Assembly (NCBI GenBank): GCA_963765955.1
Contig: CAVXYA010000010.1
Coordinates: 124,001-188,000, forward strand
Reading direction: 5' to 3'
Length of the DNA: 64,000 nt
Origin: JAXDMK01 sp963765955
GTDB taxonomy: Bacteria > Actinomycetota > Acidimicrobiia > Acidimicrobiales > AC-14
Shown here: piece by piece, positions 46,286 through 58,883 of the stretch
Position numbering within the stretch: the first letter of the stretch is position 1
Layout: each line of letters starts with the position of its first letter
Notes under the pieces: model-generated
The model's input: the letters and a program-made list of their open reading frames with translations, nothing else
Databases searched by the model: none
What the model was told of the DNA's origin: nothing
Program-made: the position numbers and the translations under genes

Positions 46286-47149
46286 ATGGACAAGCGGGTG
46301 CGGATGGGAGTGGGTGTCCTGGCGGTCGTCGTCCTCCTGATGGTGGCATTCCTGGTTGGGCGGGCGGCCTCGGGCGGCGACGATGATGACGACGTGGCCG
46401 TGGGGGCGACGACGACGTCGTCGGCGGTCGCGGGGCCGACCACCTCGGCGGGCGGATCGCCCGTGACGACGGCCGGCCCGGGTACCACCGCCACTCCGGA
46501 AACCACGGCCGAGCCGGCGGGGACCGTCATGTCCGCCGAGGGCGCCTTGCTGGAGGAGGCACCCCAACCCACCGTCCAGTCGACCGAGGGGCCCGACTCC
46601 GACTGCGCCCTGCTGGGCGACGCCGGGTGGACCGTCGGCGGGTGCGGGCTGGTCGAGATGGCCGGAGGGCCCCGGGTGTGGCTCACCGAGTTCCGGCCGT
46701 CGGGACCGTTCAAGGAGTGGCGGGCGTTCGTCCTGCACTGGAGCCAGGGCAAGGGGGCCTGGCTCACCGACCTCCGCCTGAGTAGCGGGGACGGCATCGC
46801 CGAGATCAACGTGAGGACGGCCGATCTCACCGACGATGGCCAGCCCGAGGTCGTCTTCGGGTTCCACCTGACCGGGAGCGGCTCGATCCTGGCCTATGAC
46901 GTGGTCGTGGACGGCCCGGGCGACCTGGCCGTCGTGGGCGCGGCGCGCGGGCTCTCCCACGGCCGGGCGACGGTCGAGACCGGCAAGATCACCGACTACG
47001 AGGCCAAGTACCCCAACAACGAGCCCAACTGCTGCCCGGCGTTCATCCAGGTGGCCGAGGTGACCTACTCGGACGGCGAGTTCCGGAGGGTCGAGACCCA
47101 TCAGGATGACCCCGGCACCGGCCCGCCGCCGGCCCCGGGCGACCTGTAG
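46286..47149 (+). CDS. Exported/membrane-anchored protein, unknown
   Basis: 287 residues from the ATG at 46286 (the longer open frame upstream runs through the htpX promoter region). An N-terminal transmembrane anchor (GVGVLAVVVLLMVAFLVG) is followed by an acidic patch (GGDDDDDVAV), a Thr/Ala/Pro tether, and an extracytoplasmic domain from about residue 105. That domain includes DLTDDGQPEVVFGFHLTG, which resembles FG-GAP/VCBS-like calcium-binding turns, and cysteines including PNCCPAF. I do not recognise a specific family. Confidence 0.6.
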   Translation: MDKRVRMGVGVLAVVVLLMVAFLVGRAASGGDDDDDVAVGATTTSSAVAGPTTSAGGSPVTTAGPGTTATPETTAEPAGTVMSAEGALLEEAPQPTVQSTEGPDSDCALLGDAGWTVGGCGLVEMAGGPRVWLTEFRPSGPFKEWRAFVLHWSQGKGAWLTDLRLSSGDGIAEINVRTADLTDDGQPEVVFGFHLTGSGSILAYDVVVDGPGDLAVVGAARGLSHGRATVETGKITDYEAKYPNNEPNCCPAFIQVAEVTYSDGEFRRVETHQDDPGTGPPPAPGDL

Positions 47150-47170
47150 CCGAAGTGGCCTCGGCTGGGA

Positions 47171-47685
47171 TCAGGTGTCGTAGTAGCCGGAGTGGATGTA
47201 CACGCAGGGCACGCCCTCGGACCTGAACATCTCGATGTTGCGGTGGTCGTCCTCGAAAGCAACCTTGATGTCGAAGCCCCGCTCGCGGAGCTCCTTCACC
47301 GTGAGGCGCTTGAACTCGGGTGAGTGCTGGTAGTTGCCCGCGTTGCGCATGACGAGGAGGTCCCACCGGAGCTCGTTGCGTTCCAGCCAGGCGAACGTCT
47401 GGGGCTGCACCCGCACCGGCCGGCCGGTGAGCAGCACCACGACCACGTCGCGGTCGACGACCTCCACCAGCGCGGCCACGTCCTCCAGCAGCGGGTCGTC
47501 GCCGACGGCGTCGAAGAAGCCCCGCCAGTTCTTCTTCCCGCTGGGGTCGCCCTCGAGGTAGTGCTGGCGGCCGGTGGCGTCGGACAGGACGCCGTCGATG
47601 TCGAAGATCACCGCCCGCCCGGGGGCGGCCGGCTCCGCCCGCCACCGCCAGTGCGAAGGGGTGGCCGGTGGGTCCTCGGGAACCA

Positions 47686-47686
<1 letters not shown>
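47171..47686 (-). CDS. HAD-superfamily phosphatase (polynucleotide-phosphatase-like)
   Basis: 171 residues from the GTG at 47686, one base overlapping the acs stop (TAGTG). Motif I is VIFDIDGVLSD with the nucleophile and acid aspartates. Motif II is in VVVVLLTGRP, and the C-terminal acidic motif is VAFEDDHRNIEMF. The compact cap-less layout and YYDT ending resemble small HAD hydrolases related to the phosphatase half of polynucleotide kinase-phosphatases; the substrate is not determinable. Translational coupling to acs is likely. Confidence 0.78.
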
Positions 47687-49653
<1,967 letters not shown>

Positions 49654-49662
49654 TGGCCGAGC

Positions 49663-50751
49663 CTATCCGGGCACCTCCCATTCGAGGACCCGGAAGGCGC
49701 CCAGCCCGGACGGGTCGGTGAGGGCCGACGCCTCGGTGACCCGGCTGCGGGACTTCAGGGCCTGGAGGTCGCCGATGTGGGCCCGCTCGGTCCACTCCAA
49801 ACGGGCGGCGTCGACTAGATCGTCGATGCCGTGGGCCCGCAGGAAGTCGGCCTGGGCCCGGTCGTGGGTGGGGGCCGGTAGCTGGTCGAGCGCCACCACG
49901 CAGGTGATGTCGGCCGAGCCCAGGTCGTCGAGGGGGCGGCCGGCCCGCCCGTGGCCCCGGTAGGTGCGCACCCAGTCCGTCCACGGCCTGGTTGCCATCG
50001 AGGCGGTGGTGTCGGCATAGTCGACCGCCACCACCCGGCCCCGGCGGAGCCCGCCGACCGCCGCCGCCACCCAGTCTCGGGCGGTGGGTTGCAGCGGGAT
50101 CCGAGCCCCCACGGGCGCTTCCGGCGCCAACCGGTCCGCCGCCGCGACCACGCCCGCCGCCACCGGACGCAACATCTCGGCCAGGTCGGCGTCCACGAAG
50201 ACCTCCGCCCACCCGAACTGGTGACGGTCGGGGGCGTCCTGGCGCCCCGAAGTGTCACCGGTTGGGTGGGTGCCGGCGAACTGGTGACGATCGGGGGCGT
50301 CCTGGCGCCCCGAGGTGTCACCGGTTCGCTCGAGGAGGCGGAACGGGAGGTTGTCGAGCAGCTCGTTGGCCAGGACGACTCCCTCGAAGGGCCCCCCCGG
50401 CATGTCCCCCACCACCTCGGCCCGGCCGGCCAGCCGTTCCGCCGCCACCGCCCGCAACGCGGCCGACCGCTCGACGGCCAGGTAGCGCATCGCCGGCGGG
50501 AGGCCGGCGGCGAGGATCGAGGCGGCCAAGGTGCCCGTCCCCGCGCCGGCCTCGACCACCACGAACGGGTCGGGACGGCCCAGGTCGGCCCACCACGAGC
50601 CCAGCGCACGAGCGACCACGGCCCCGAACAAGCCACCCACTTCGGGGCTGGTGATGAAGTCGGCGCCGCCCCGACCGGCCCGTCCCCGACCCTCGTAGAA
50701 CCCGGCCGACGGGTGGTACAGGGCCAGCTCCACCACCTCGTCGAAGCGCAC
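49663..50751 (-). CDS. MidA-family (NDUFAF7-like) SAM-dependent methyltransferase with duplicated insert
   Basis: A class I methyltransferase of the MidA/NDUFAF7 family, whose mitochondrial member methylates a complex I subunit. Landmarks are ELALYHPSAGFYEG, DFITSPEVGGLFG, the SAM loop VVVEAGAGTGTLAASIL, and VVLANELLDNLPFR. I start at the GTG at 50751, but family-like residues (EVARLVAERAAESGG) continue upstream toward the nuoN stop with no ordinary start codon, so the N-terminus is unsure. Between LLER and GWAEVF an insert holds two copies of TGDTSGRQDAPDRHQF, the product of a 50-bp palindromic element. Being next to nuoN fits a complex I role, which is inference. Confidence 0.82.
   Translation of the reverse strand: MRFDEVVELALYHPSAGFYEGRGRAGRGGADFITSPEVGGLFGAVVARALGSWWADLGRPDPFVVVEAGAGTGTLAASILAAGLPPAMRYLAVERSAALRAVAAERLAGRAEVVGDMPGGPFEGVVLANELLDNLPFRLLERTGDTSGRQDAPDRHQFAGTHPTGDTSGRQDAPDRHQFGWAEVFVDADLAEMLRPVAAGVVAAADRLAPEAPVGARIPLQPTARDWVAAAVGGLRRGRVVAVDYADTTASMATRPWTDWVRTYRGHGRAGRPLDDLGSADITCVVALDQLPAPTHDRAQADFLRAHGIDDLVDAARLEWTERAHIGDLQALKSRSRVTEASALTDPSGLGAFRVLEWEVPG
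50214..50326. repeat. Two 50-bp palindromic elements inside a coding gene
   Basis: Copies at 50214-50263 and 50277-50326 are identical at 48 of 50 positions and 63 bp (21 codons) apart, so both read in the same frame. Each is an imperfect palindrome: GGTGAC ... GTCACC outer arms and TCGGGG/CCCCGA inner arms around GCGTCCTGGCGC. The insertion is in frame in the methyltransferase gene. Confidence 0.8.
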
Positions 50752-50792
50752 CGCCCCGCCGGACTCCGCCGCCCGCTCGGCGACGAGCCGGG

Positions 50793-52308
50793 CTACCTCA
50801 CCAGCGATGCGATGTCGCCGAAGTGCCCGAAGAGCTGCGGGTAGACCCCGATGACCACGACCACCACGGCACAGATCCCGAGAGCTGTCACCAGCGAGGT
50901 GGGCACCTTGATCGGCGTGCGGTCGCCGTCGGGCACCGGGCTCATCCACATCTGGCGGGCGACGGCCGCGTAGTAGAAGAGGGCGATCACCGAGTTGACC
51001 GCCGCCACCACGCCCAGGGCGACCGCCCACCCGGTGCCGGCGTCGAGCACCGACCGGAACACGAAGATCTTGGCCCACGCCCCGGCCAGCGGCGGGATGC
51101 CGGCCAGCGAGAAGAGGAAGATCGTCATGAGCACGGCCAGGCCGGGGGCGTACTCGAAGAGCCCGCCGAACGACGAGATCTCACCCGACCGGGTCTTGCG
51201 GGCCACGGCCAGGACGATGGAGAACGCGCCCAGGTTCATGCCCGCGTAGACCAGCAGGTAGACGATCGACGCGGTAAGGGCGCTGTGGGCCGCGTCGGGG
51301 CTGGTGCCGGCGATGGCCAGGGGCACCAGGATGTAGCCGGCCTGGGCGATCGACGAGTACGCCAGCAGTCGGACGATGTTGGTCTGGCGCAGGGCGATCA
51401 GGTTCCCCACCGTCATGGTCAGCACCGCCAGCACCCCGAACAGCGGCGCCCACACGTCGTCGCGGCCGAGGAACCCGATGAAGACGAGCTGGAACAGGGC
51501 CACGAACCCGCCCGTCTTCGACGCCACCGACAGGAATGCGGTGACGGGCGTGGGCGCCCCCTCGTAGGTGTCGGGCGCCCACGAATGGAACGGGACGGCC
51601 GACACCTTGAAGGCGAAGCCGATGATCACGAACAGGATGGCGAACGTGACCAGCGGGTTGGCGGCGGCGTCACCCGCCAGCTCGGTACCGATGTCGCGCA
51701 GGATGGTGGTGCCGGTGAACCCGTAGATCAGCGACATCCCGTAGAGCATCACGGCCGACGCCAGCACGCCGAGCAGGTAGTACTTGAGCGACGCCTCGTT
51801 GCTCTTGAGGTCTCGCTTGCGCCAGCCGGCGAGGATGTAGGCGGGGATGGAAAGCGTCTCCAGGGCCACGAAGATGGTGATCAGGTCGCGTGACGAGGCC
51901 ATGACGATCATGCCCATGAGCGACGCCAGCAGGAGGAAGTAGTACTCCCCCTCGTAGTAGTCGCCCTCCTCGACGTAGGTGCTCGACATCAGCAGGACGA
52001 CGTAGCCCACGACGATGAACAGGGCCTTGAGCACGAGGGCGAAGTTGTCGACCACGTAGGCGCCGCCCACCATCGACCGCACGTCGTCGCCGTAGAGGGC
52101 GAGGGTGAGGATCGGGACGAACGTGGCCAGCAGCCCGAAGCTGGCGATGCTGGGGATGACCCACTTCTTGGACTCGTCGAGCACCAGGTCGGCCACCAGC
52201 ACCGCCGCCAGCACGACGCTGAGGACGATCTCGGGCGCCAGGGCGTGGTAGTCGAGGTTGGGCGCAGTGAAGCCTGCCCTGGGCCGCCTGGGCCAGGAAC
52301 AACGTCAC
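50793..52308 (-). CDS. nuoN: NADH-quinone oxidoreductase subunit N; apparent frameshift near 5' end
   Basis: An antiporter-like membrane subunit of complex I. The frame ending at 50793 reads to the GTG at 52214 (473 residues) and contains the proton-channel helices, including the ASLKYYLLGVLASAVMLYG and FKVSAVPFHSWAPDTYEG regions. The family N-terminus normally includes another helix. Upstream in this frame I read TAPNLDYHALAPEIVLS, and in a neighbouring frame MTLFLAQAAQG from the GTG at 52308, which overlaps the nuoM stop as GTGA. Joining them needs a one-base change near 52270-52282 and gives about 504 residues, the normal length. I therefore annotate to 52308. Confidence 0.9.
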
Positions 52309-53837
52309 GGGTGGCCGCCGGCCGCCACCACGTCGGCCACGCCCCCCGCGCCGGTGGCGATCACGTTCACGGCCGCATCGGTGAGATCGAAGATCAGGTG
52401 GGGGAAGATCCCGAAGACGAGGATGCCGACCAGCAGCGGCGTCCAGGCGATCCACTCCGGCCCGTGGACGTCGTGGATGTGGGTGTCGTCCCACTCCTCC
52501 TTGGCCGTCCCGAACGCCACCCGCTGCAGCATCCACAGCAGGTAGCCGGCGGCGAAGACGGTGCCGATGGCGGCGATCGCCATGTAGGCCCGGAACAAGC
52601 CCTCGTTGAGGCCCTCGGCCGGCTGGTAGGCGGCCAGGATGGCGGGGAACTCACCCCAGAACCCGGCCAGGCCGGGCAGCCCGAGGGACGCGAAGGCGCA
52701 GAAGCCGAGGATCCACCCCAGCTTGGGCGCCTGCACCAGCAGCCCCCCGAGGCGGGCGATCTCCCGGGTGCCGAACCGCTCCTGGATCGACCCGGCGATG
52801 AAGAACAGCATGCCCGTGATGAGGCCGTGGGCGACCATCCCGAACACGGCCGCGTTGATGCCGAAGCTGGTGAGGGTGGCCACGCCCAGCATCACGAAGC
52901 CCATGTGGGCGACCGAGGAGAAGGCGATGAGCCGCTTCATGTCCTTCTGGGCCAGGCAGCCCAGGGCCCCGTAGATGATGCCGACGACCGCCAGCCCGCC
53001 GATCCAGGGGGCCCAGGCCTGGGCCGCCTCGGGCAGGATCGGGATGGCGATGCGGATGAACCCGTACACGCCCAGCTTCAGGAGGACGGCGGCCAGGATC
53101 ACCGAGCCCACGGTGGGGGCCTCGGTATGGGCGTCGGGGAGCCAGGTGTGGAACGGGAACATGGGCACCTTGATGGCGAAGCCCATGAACAGCCCGCCGA
53201 AGATGAGGATCTGGGTGCTGCGGGCGATCGTCGGCCCCGAGGCGATGAGCTCGGGGATGTCGAACGTGTTGCCGCCCTTGAAGTAGAGGGCGAGGAAACC
53301 CAGGATCATCAGCGCCGACCCGAACAGGGTGAACAGGAAGAACTTGATGGCCGCGTACTGCCGGTTGGGCCCGCCCCAGACCCCGATCATGAAGTACATG
53401 GGCAGCAGGACCAGCTCGAAGAACACGAAGAACAGGATCAGGTCCTGGGAAGCGAAGGTGCCGTTCATCCCGGTCTCCAGCAGGAGCATCAGGATCAGGA
53501 AGGCCTTGGGATTGTGGGGCTCGGGGAAGTGGTCCCAGGAGTAGATGACGCACAGCACCGTGATCACCATCGACAGCAGCAGCAGCGGGAGGGCTATCCC
53601 GTCGACGCCGATGTGGTAGCGGCTGTTGATCACGTCGATCCACCGCTCGTCGGCGGTGAACTGCATCCGCTCCGAGCTGCCGAAGTCGAAGCCGATCGTG
53701 ATCACGATCCCGGCCGCCAGGGTGGCCAGGGTGAACAGCAGGGCCGCCACCTTGAGCGCGTCCTCCCGGGCTCGGGGGATCAGGCCGATGACGGCGGCGC
53801 CGATCACCGGCAGGAAGATGGCTGCGGTCAGGAGCAT
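52305..53837 (-). CDS. nuoM: NADH-quinone oxidoreductase subunit M
   Basis: Antiporter-like proton-pumping subunit in the membrane arm, 510 residues. It begins MLLTAAIFLPVIGAAVIGL and contains the conserved transmembrane glutamate region (ILMLLLETGMNGTFASQDL), KVPMFPFHTWLPDAHTEAP, the LLKLGVYGFIRIA helix and SSVAHMGFVMLGV. Signature charged residues for proton transfer appear in place. It follows nuoL by 22 nt and overlaps nuoN by four bases. Confidence 0.97.
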   Translation of the reverse strand: MLLTAAIFLPVIGAAVIGLIPRAREDALKVAALLFTLATLAAGIVITIGFDFGSSERMQFTADERWIDVINSRYHIGVDGIALPLLLLSMVITVLCVIYSWDHFPEPHNPKAFLILMLLLETGMNGTFASQDLILFFVFFELVLLPMYFMIGVWGGPNRQYAAIKFFLFTLFGSALMILGFLALYFKGGNTFDIPELIASGPTIARSTQILIFGGLFMGFAIKVPMFPFHTWLPDAHTEAPTVGSVILAAVLLKLGVYGFIRIAIPILPEAAQAWAPWIGGLAVVGIIYGALGCLAQKDMKRLIAFSSVAHMGFVMLGVATLTSFGINAAVFGMVAHGLITGMLFFIAGSIQERFGTREIARLGGLLVQAPKLGWILGFCAFASLGLPGLAGFWGEFPAILAAYQPAEGLNEGLFRAYMAIAAIGTVFAAGYLLWMLQRVAFGTAKEEWDDTHIHDVHGPEWIAWTPLLVGILVFGIFPHLIFDLTDAAVNVIATGAGGVADVVAAGGHP

Positions 53838-53859
53838 TCGGACTCTCCTAGAAGGGGGC

Positions 53860-55848
<1,989 letters not shown>

Positions 55849-55858
55849 GAGGGTGCCC

Positions 55859-56158
55859 CTAGCCCTTCATCAGATCGGCCTGGTCGAGGTCGATGTTGGC
55901 CCGGTTGCGGAAGATGAGGAGCACGATGGCCAGGCCGACCCCGACCTCGGCCGCGGCGATGGCGATCACGAACAGGGAGAAGACCTGCCCGATCACGTTG
56001 TCGCGGAAGGCGCCGAAGGCGATGAGGTTGATGTTGACCGCGTTGAGCATGAGCTCGATCGACATGAGCACGAGCACCGCGTTGTTGCGGGCCAGCACCC
56101 CGTAGACGCCCACGCAGAACAGCACCGCGGCCAGGACCAGGAACTGGTTGAGCATCAT
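55859..56158 (-). CDS. nuoK: NADH-quinone oxidoreductase subunit K
   Basis: Small membrane subunit of 99 residues with three helices: FLVLAAVLFCVGVYGVLAR, VLVLMSIELMLNAVNINLI (with the conserved glutamate) and VIAIAAAEVGVGLAIVLLI (second conserved glutamate). The ATG is at 56158. It lies 24 nt downstream of nuoJ. Confidence 0.96.
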   Translation of the reverse strand: MMLNQFLVLAAVLFCVGVYGVLARNNAVLVLMSIELMLNAVNINLIAFGAFRDNVIGQVFSLFVIAIAAAEVGVGLAIVLLIFRNRANIDLDQADLMKG

Positions 56159-56182
56159 GAGGTCGCGGTCAGTCCCTTCGTA

Positions 56183-56674
56183 TCAATCTCTTCGGGCCAG
56201 GGCCACGGCACCCACCAGGGCGGCCAGGAGCAGCACGGAGGCGACCTCGAAGGGGATGACGTAGACGCCGAAGATGGAGTCGGCCACGTCGGCCGTGCGC
56301 TGGACCCGCCCGAAGTCGATCTCCCTCGACCCGAAGGCGTCGCTCAGCATGGTGACGAGGGCGCCCAGGAGGAACACCGACACCAGGGCCGCCGTCCACC
56401 GGCGGTCGTTGTCGAGGTCGGCCTCCCGGCCGATCGGGGCCCGGGTGAGCATGACCCCGAACAGCAGGAGCACCACCACCGCGCCGATGTAGACGAGCAC
56501 CTGGACCCACGCCACGAACTCGGCCAGCAGGAGGACGAAGATGCCGGCCGTCCCCCCCAGCACGATGGCCAGGAAGAGGGCGGCCCGGACCACGTTCTTG
56601 GTCGTGACCAGGCGGACGGAGGCGCCCACGATGGCCGCGGCCAGGAGGTAGAAGGCGATGTTCTGGGCGACCAC
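56183..56674 (-). CDS. nuoJ: NADH-quinone oxidoreductase subunit J
   Basis: Membrane subunit of 163 residues from the GTG at 56674 (MVAQNIAFYLLAAAIVGAS). The conserved helix 3 stretch with a pi-bulge region, FVAWVQVLVYIGAVVVLLL, is present, followed by FGVMLTRAPIG. Later helices are AALVSVFLLGALVTML and FEVASVLLLAALVGAVALA. It lies 15 nt downstream of the nuoI stop. Confidence 0.95.
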   Translation of the reverse strand: MVAQNIAFYLLAAAIVGASVRLVTTKNVVRAALFLAIVLGGTAGIFVLLLAEFVAWVQVLVYIGAVVVLLLFGVMLTRAPIGREADLDNDRRWTAALVSVFLLGALVTMLSDAFGSREIDFGRVQRTADVADSIFGVYVIPFEVASVLLLAALVGAVALARRD

Positions 56675-56689
56675 AGGCGGGTGTTCTGC

Positions 56690-57169
56690 CTACTTCTTCT
56701 TGACCGCCCCGGCCTCGAGGGGCAGGGGTTCGGGGACACCTTCCATCCACTCGCCGAGCTTGTCCTTGTCGTGGAGCAGATCGGCGATGCGGACCTCGGA
56801 GTACTCGAACTCCGGGCTCCAGAACAGGGCGTCGAAGGGGCACACCTCGACGCAGATGCCGCAGTACATGCAGAGGGCGTAGTCGATGTCGAAACGGTCG
56901 AGGGCGTTGACCGTGCGGGGCTTGCCCCCCTCGCGGCGGGGCGGCCGCTTCTCCTTGTGGCCCTCGATGTAGATGCACCAGTCGGGGCACTCACGGGCGC
57001 AGAGCATGCACGCGGTGCAGTTCTCCTCCTTGAGGGCGATGACGCCCCGGGCCCGGGCGACGGGCTCCTCCCGCTCCTTGGGGTACTGCACCGTGACCGC
57101 CGGCTGCAGCATGGTCTTGAACGTGACGCCGAGGCCCTTGACGAGGCCCTGGCCGGGGATCTTGGGCAT
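56690..57169 (-). CDS. nuoI: NADH-quinone oxidoreductase subunit I
   Basis: The peripheral-arm iron-sulfur protein, 159 residues, with two complete 4Fe-4S motifs: CTACMLCARECP and CMYCGICVEVCP, which hold clusters N6a and N6b. It passes electrons to NuoB (cluster N2). The ATG at 57169 abuts the nuoH stop. The C-terminus is a mixed-charge tail ending in lysines. Confidence 0.97.
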   Translation of the reverse strand: MPKIPGQGLVKGLGVTFKTMLQPAVTVQYPKEREEPVARARGVIALKEENCTACMLCARECPDWCIYIEGHKEKRPPRREGGKPRTVNALDRFDIDYALCMYCGICVEVCPFDALFWSPEFEYSEVRIADLLHDKDKLGEWMEGVPEPLPLEAGAVKKK

Positions 57170-58201
57170 CTAGAAGGCCACCTTGAGAACGCCGGTCGCA
57201 ACGATGTTGGCCAGCGAGAGGGGGATGAGGATCTTCCAGGCGAAGGCCTGGAGCTGGTCCTCCCGGAAGCGGGGGAACGTGAACCGCATCCAGAAGATGA
57301 GGAAGGCGACCAGCATGATCTTGGCCCCGAGCACGACCGGGCCGAGCACGTTGGCCAGGTTGGAGTCGCCGTCGACGAAGGGCACCGACCAGCCGCCGAG
57401 ATAGAGGGTGGCGGCGATGGCCGACAGGGCGAAGGCGGTGCCGAACTCGGCCATGAAGAAGAAGAGGAAGCGGAAGCCCGAGTACTCGGTCATGTACCCC
57501 GCCACCAGCTCCGACTCGGCCACCGGCATGTCGAACGGGGTCTGGGTCAGCTCGGCCTGCGACGCGGCCACGAAGATCACGAAACCCAGGGCCTGGGTGA
57601 GGATGTAGGGGTTGCCGATGAGGCCGATGCCGAAGATCTCGCCGTCGGCCTGGGCGTGGACGATGCCCTGCAGGCTCATGGTGCCGGCCTGGATGACGAC
57701 GCCGACCACGGCCAGCACGAGGGGCAGTTCGTAGGCGATGAGCTGGCCCGCGGCCCGCAGCGAGCCCAGGAGGGAGTACTTGTTGGCCGACGCCCACCCG
57801 GCCATGAGCACGCCGATCACCGACAGCGACGACACGGCCAGGGCGTAGAAGATGCCGACGTCGAGGTCCTGCACCACCAGGTCGGGCCCCGCCGGGAGCA
57901 CGATGTAGAGGAGGAAGGTCGACACCAGGACGATGACGGGGGCGATGGCGAACACCCGCCGGTCGGCCTCGGCCGGGATGATGTCCTCCTTCTGGATGAA
58001 CTTGATCCCGTCGCCGATGAGCTGGAACCAGCCGTGGAACCCGCCCGGCTCCATGGGCCCCAGCCGGCTCTGCATGTGGGCCATCATCTTCAGCAGGAAC
58101 ACGTAGCCCAGGACGATGGCCGCGGCCGGGATGACCATGAGCACGACCAGCGTCTTGAGGATCGTGGCCGGCCAGAAGGAGAGTTCGAGGGCAAGCAGCA
58201 T
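57170..58201 (-). CDS. nuoH: NADH-quinone oxidoreductase subunit H
   Basis: Membrane subunit at the quinone-binding junction, 343 residues from the ATG at 58201 (MLLALELSFWPATILKTLV). A GTG at 58216 in the same frame lies inside the -10 element of the promoter and is rejected. Conserved parts are MMAHMQSRLGPMEPGGFHG, GDGIKFIQKEDIIP, TQTPFDMPVAESELVAGYM and TEYSGFRFLFFFMAEF. The leader is only a few bases, so translation may be leaderless. nuoG, nuoF and nuoE, which usually precede nuoH, are absent. Confidence 0.97.
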   Translation of the reverse strand: MLLALELSFWPATILKTLVVLMVIPAAAIVLGYVFLLKMMAHMQSRLGPMEPGGFHGWFQLIGDGIKFIQKEDIIPAEADRRVFAIAPVIVLVSTFLLYIVLPAGPDLVVQDLDVGIFYALAVSSLSVIGVLMAGWASANKYSLLGSLRAAGQLIAYELPLVLAVVGVVIQAGTMSLQGIVHAQADGEIFGIGLIGNPYILTQALGFVIFVAASQAELTQTPFDMPVAESELVAGYMTEYSGFRFLFFFMAEFGTAFALSAIAATLYLGGWSVPFVDGDSNLANVLGPVVLGAKIMLVAFLIFWMRFTFPRFREDQLQAFAWKILIPLSLANIVATGVLKVAF

Positions 58202-58212
58202 GACTCGCCCGG

Positions 58213-58242
58213 ACACTAGTGAAGGCCTTCACACAGTGACAA
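58213..58242 (-). promoter_or_regulatory. nuoH promoter with Rex-type operator
   Basis: TTGTCA (58242-58237), an 18-bp spacer and TAGTGT (58218-58213). The spacer contains the palindrome TGTGAAGGCCTTCACT (58233-58218), matching the Streptomyces Rex operator TGTGAACGCGTTCACA at 13 of 16 positions. Binding would block the promoter. Transcription would start within a few bases of the nuoH ATG. The rest of the gap to 58325 shows no gene. Confidence 0.75.
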
Positions 58243-58325
58243 CACGCCGGAAATCCGCCCTAGCAGCGTTTCCACCCGAGGGGGCCGCAGGCGCCCTCCG
58301 ATCCGGAAAGGTGATGCTGGTCAGA

Positions 58326-58883
58326 TCACAGCCCGGCCTCGCCGCCGCCGGCGTCGGGCCCGAGGAGTCGGGCGGCATCGAGCTCCTCGAGCAGGTACTG
58401 GACCTTGGGCTCGAGCCTCAGGTGCGGGTACGTCCGCTGCACGTGTTCGAGCGCGTCGTCGACGCCATCGAAACCCGACCGCCGGTAGAGGGCCACGATG
58501 TCGTCCGCATCCCGCTCGACCCGTGACGCGGCGACCTTCATGGCGAACAGGTACCGAGGTGACGCAACCCGAACCCGGAGTCCGGGCTCGTCGAAGAGGA
58601 CGGTCGCAGCCGGGTCGTCGCCGAGGAGGAAACCCTTGACGGCGTCGTTGAGCCAATCGCGGGGAAGGTCGTCGTGCAGGGCGGCGACGCGGCGGGCCGC
58701 CTCGTAGACGATCGTCTTGGGCTCGAAGACGGCATCGATGTCGCGCGTGGACCGCCGGGTGTTGTAGGCGAGGGCCATGGCGGCACCGTCCACGACGAAC
58801 ATCTCGCCTCTGACCCCGACCGCTGCCAGTTCTGCACCCAGCTCGGTCAGGTGACGACGGATCTCGTCCCGACCGAGAAACAT
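58326..58883 (-). CDS. Nucleotidyltransferase (DUF6036/AbiEii-like), probable toxin partner
   Basis: 185 residues from the ATG at 58883, which overlaps the upstream regulator stop (TGATG). The polymerase-beta-type active-site layout is visible: a glycine/alanine helix start FVVDGAAMALAYNTRRST followed by RDIDAVFEP with the two catalytic aspartates. The family segment RDWLNDAVKGFLLGDD and the later YLFAMKVAASRVERDADDI are also present. Enzymes of this type occur as toxin-like partners of regulators (as in AbiE systems); toxicity here is inference. The cassette lies between nuoD and nuoH. Confidence 0.78.
   Translation of the reverse strand: MFLGRDEIRRHLTELGAELAAVGVRGEMFVVDGAAMALAYNTRRSTRDIDAVFEPKTIVYEAARRVAALHDDLPRDWLNDAVKGFLLGDDPAATVLFDEPGLRVRVASPRYLFAMKVAASRVERDADDIVALYRRSGFDGVDDALEHVQRTYPHLRLEPKVQYLLEELDAARLLGPDAGGGEAGL

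Noticed and set aside
58202..58216. GTG at 58216 as the nuoH start
   Set aside because: It lies inside the TAGTGT -10 element of the Rex-type promoter; the ATG at 58201 gives the usual NuoH N-terminus.
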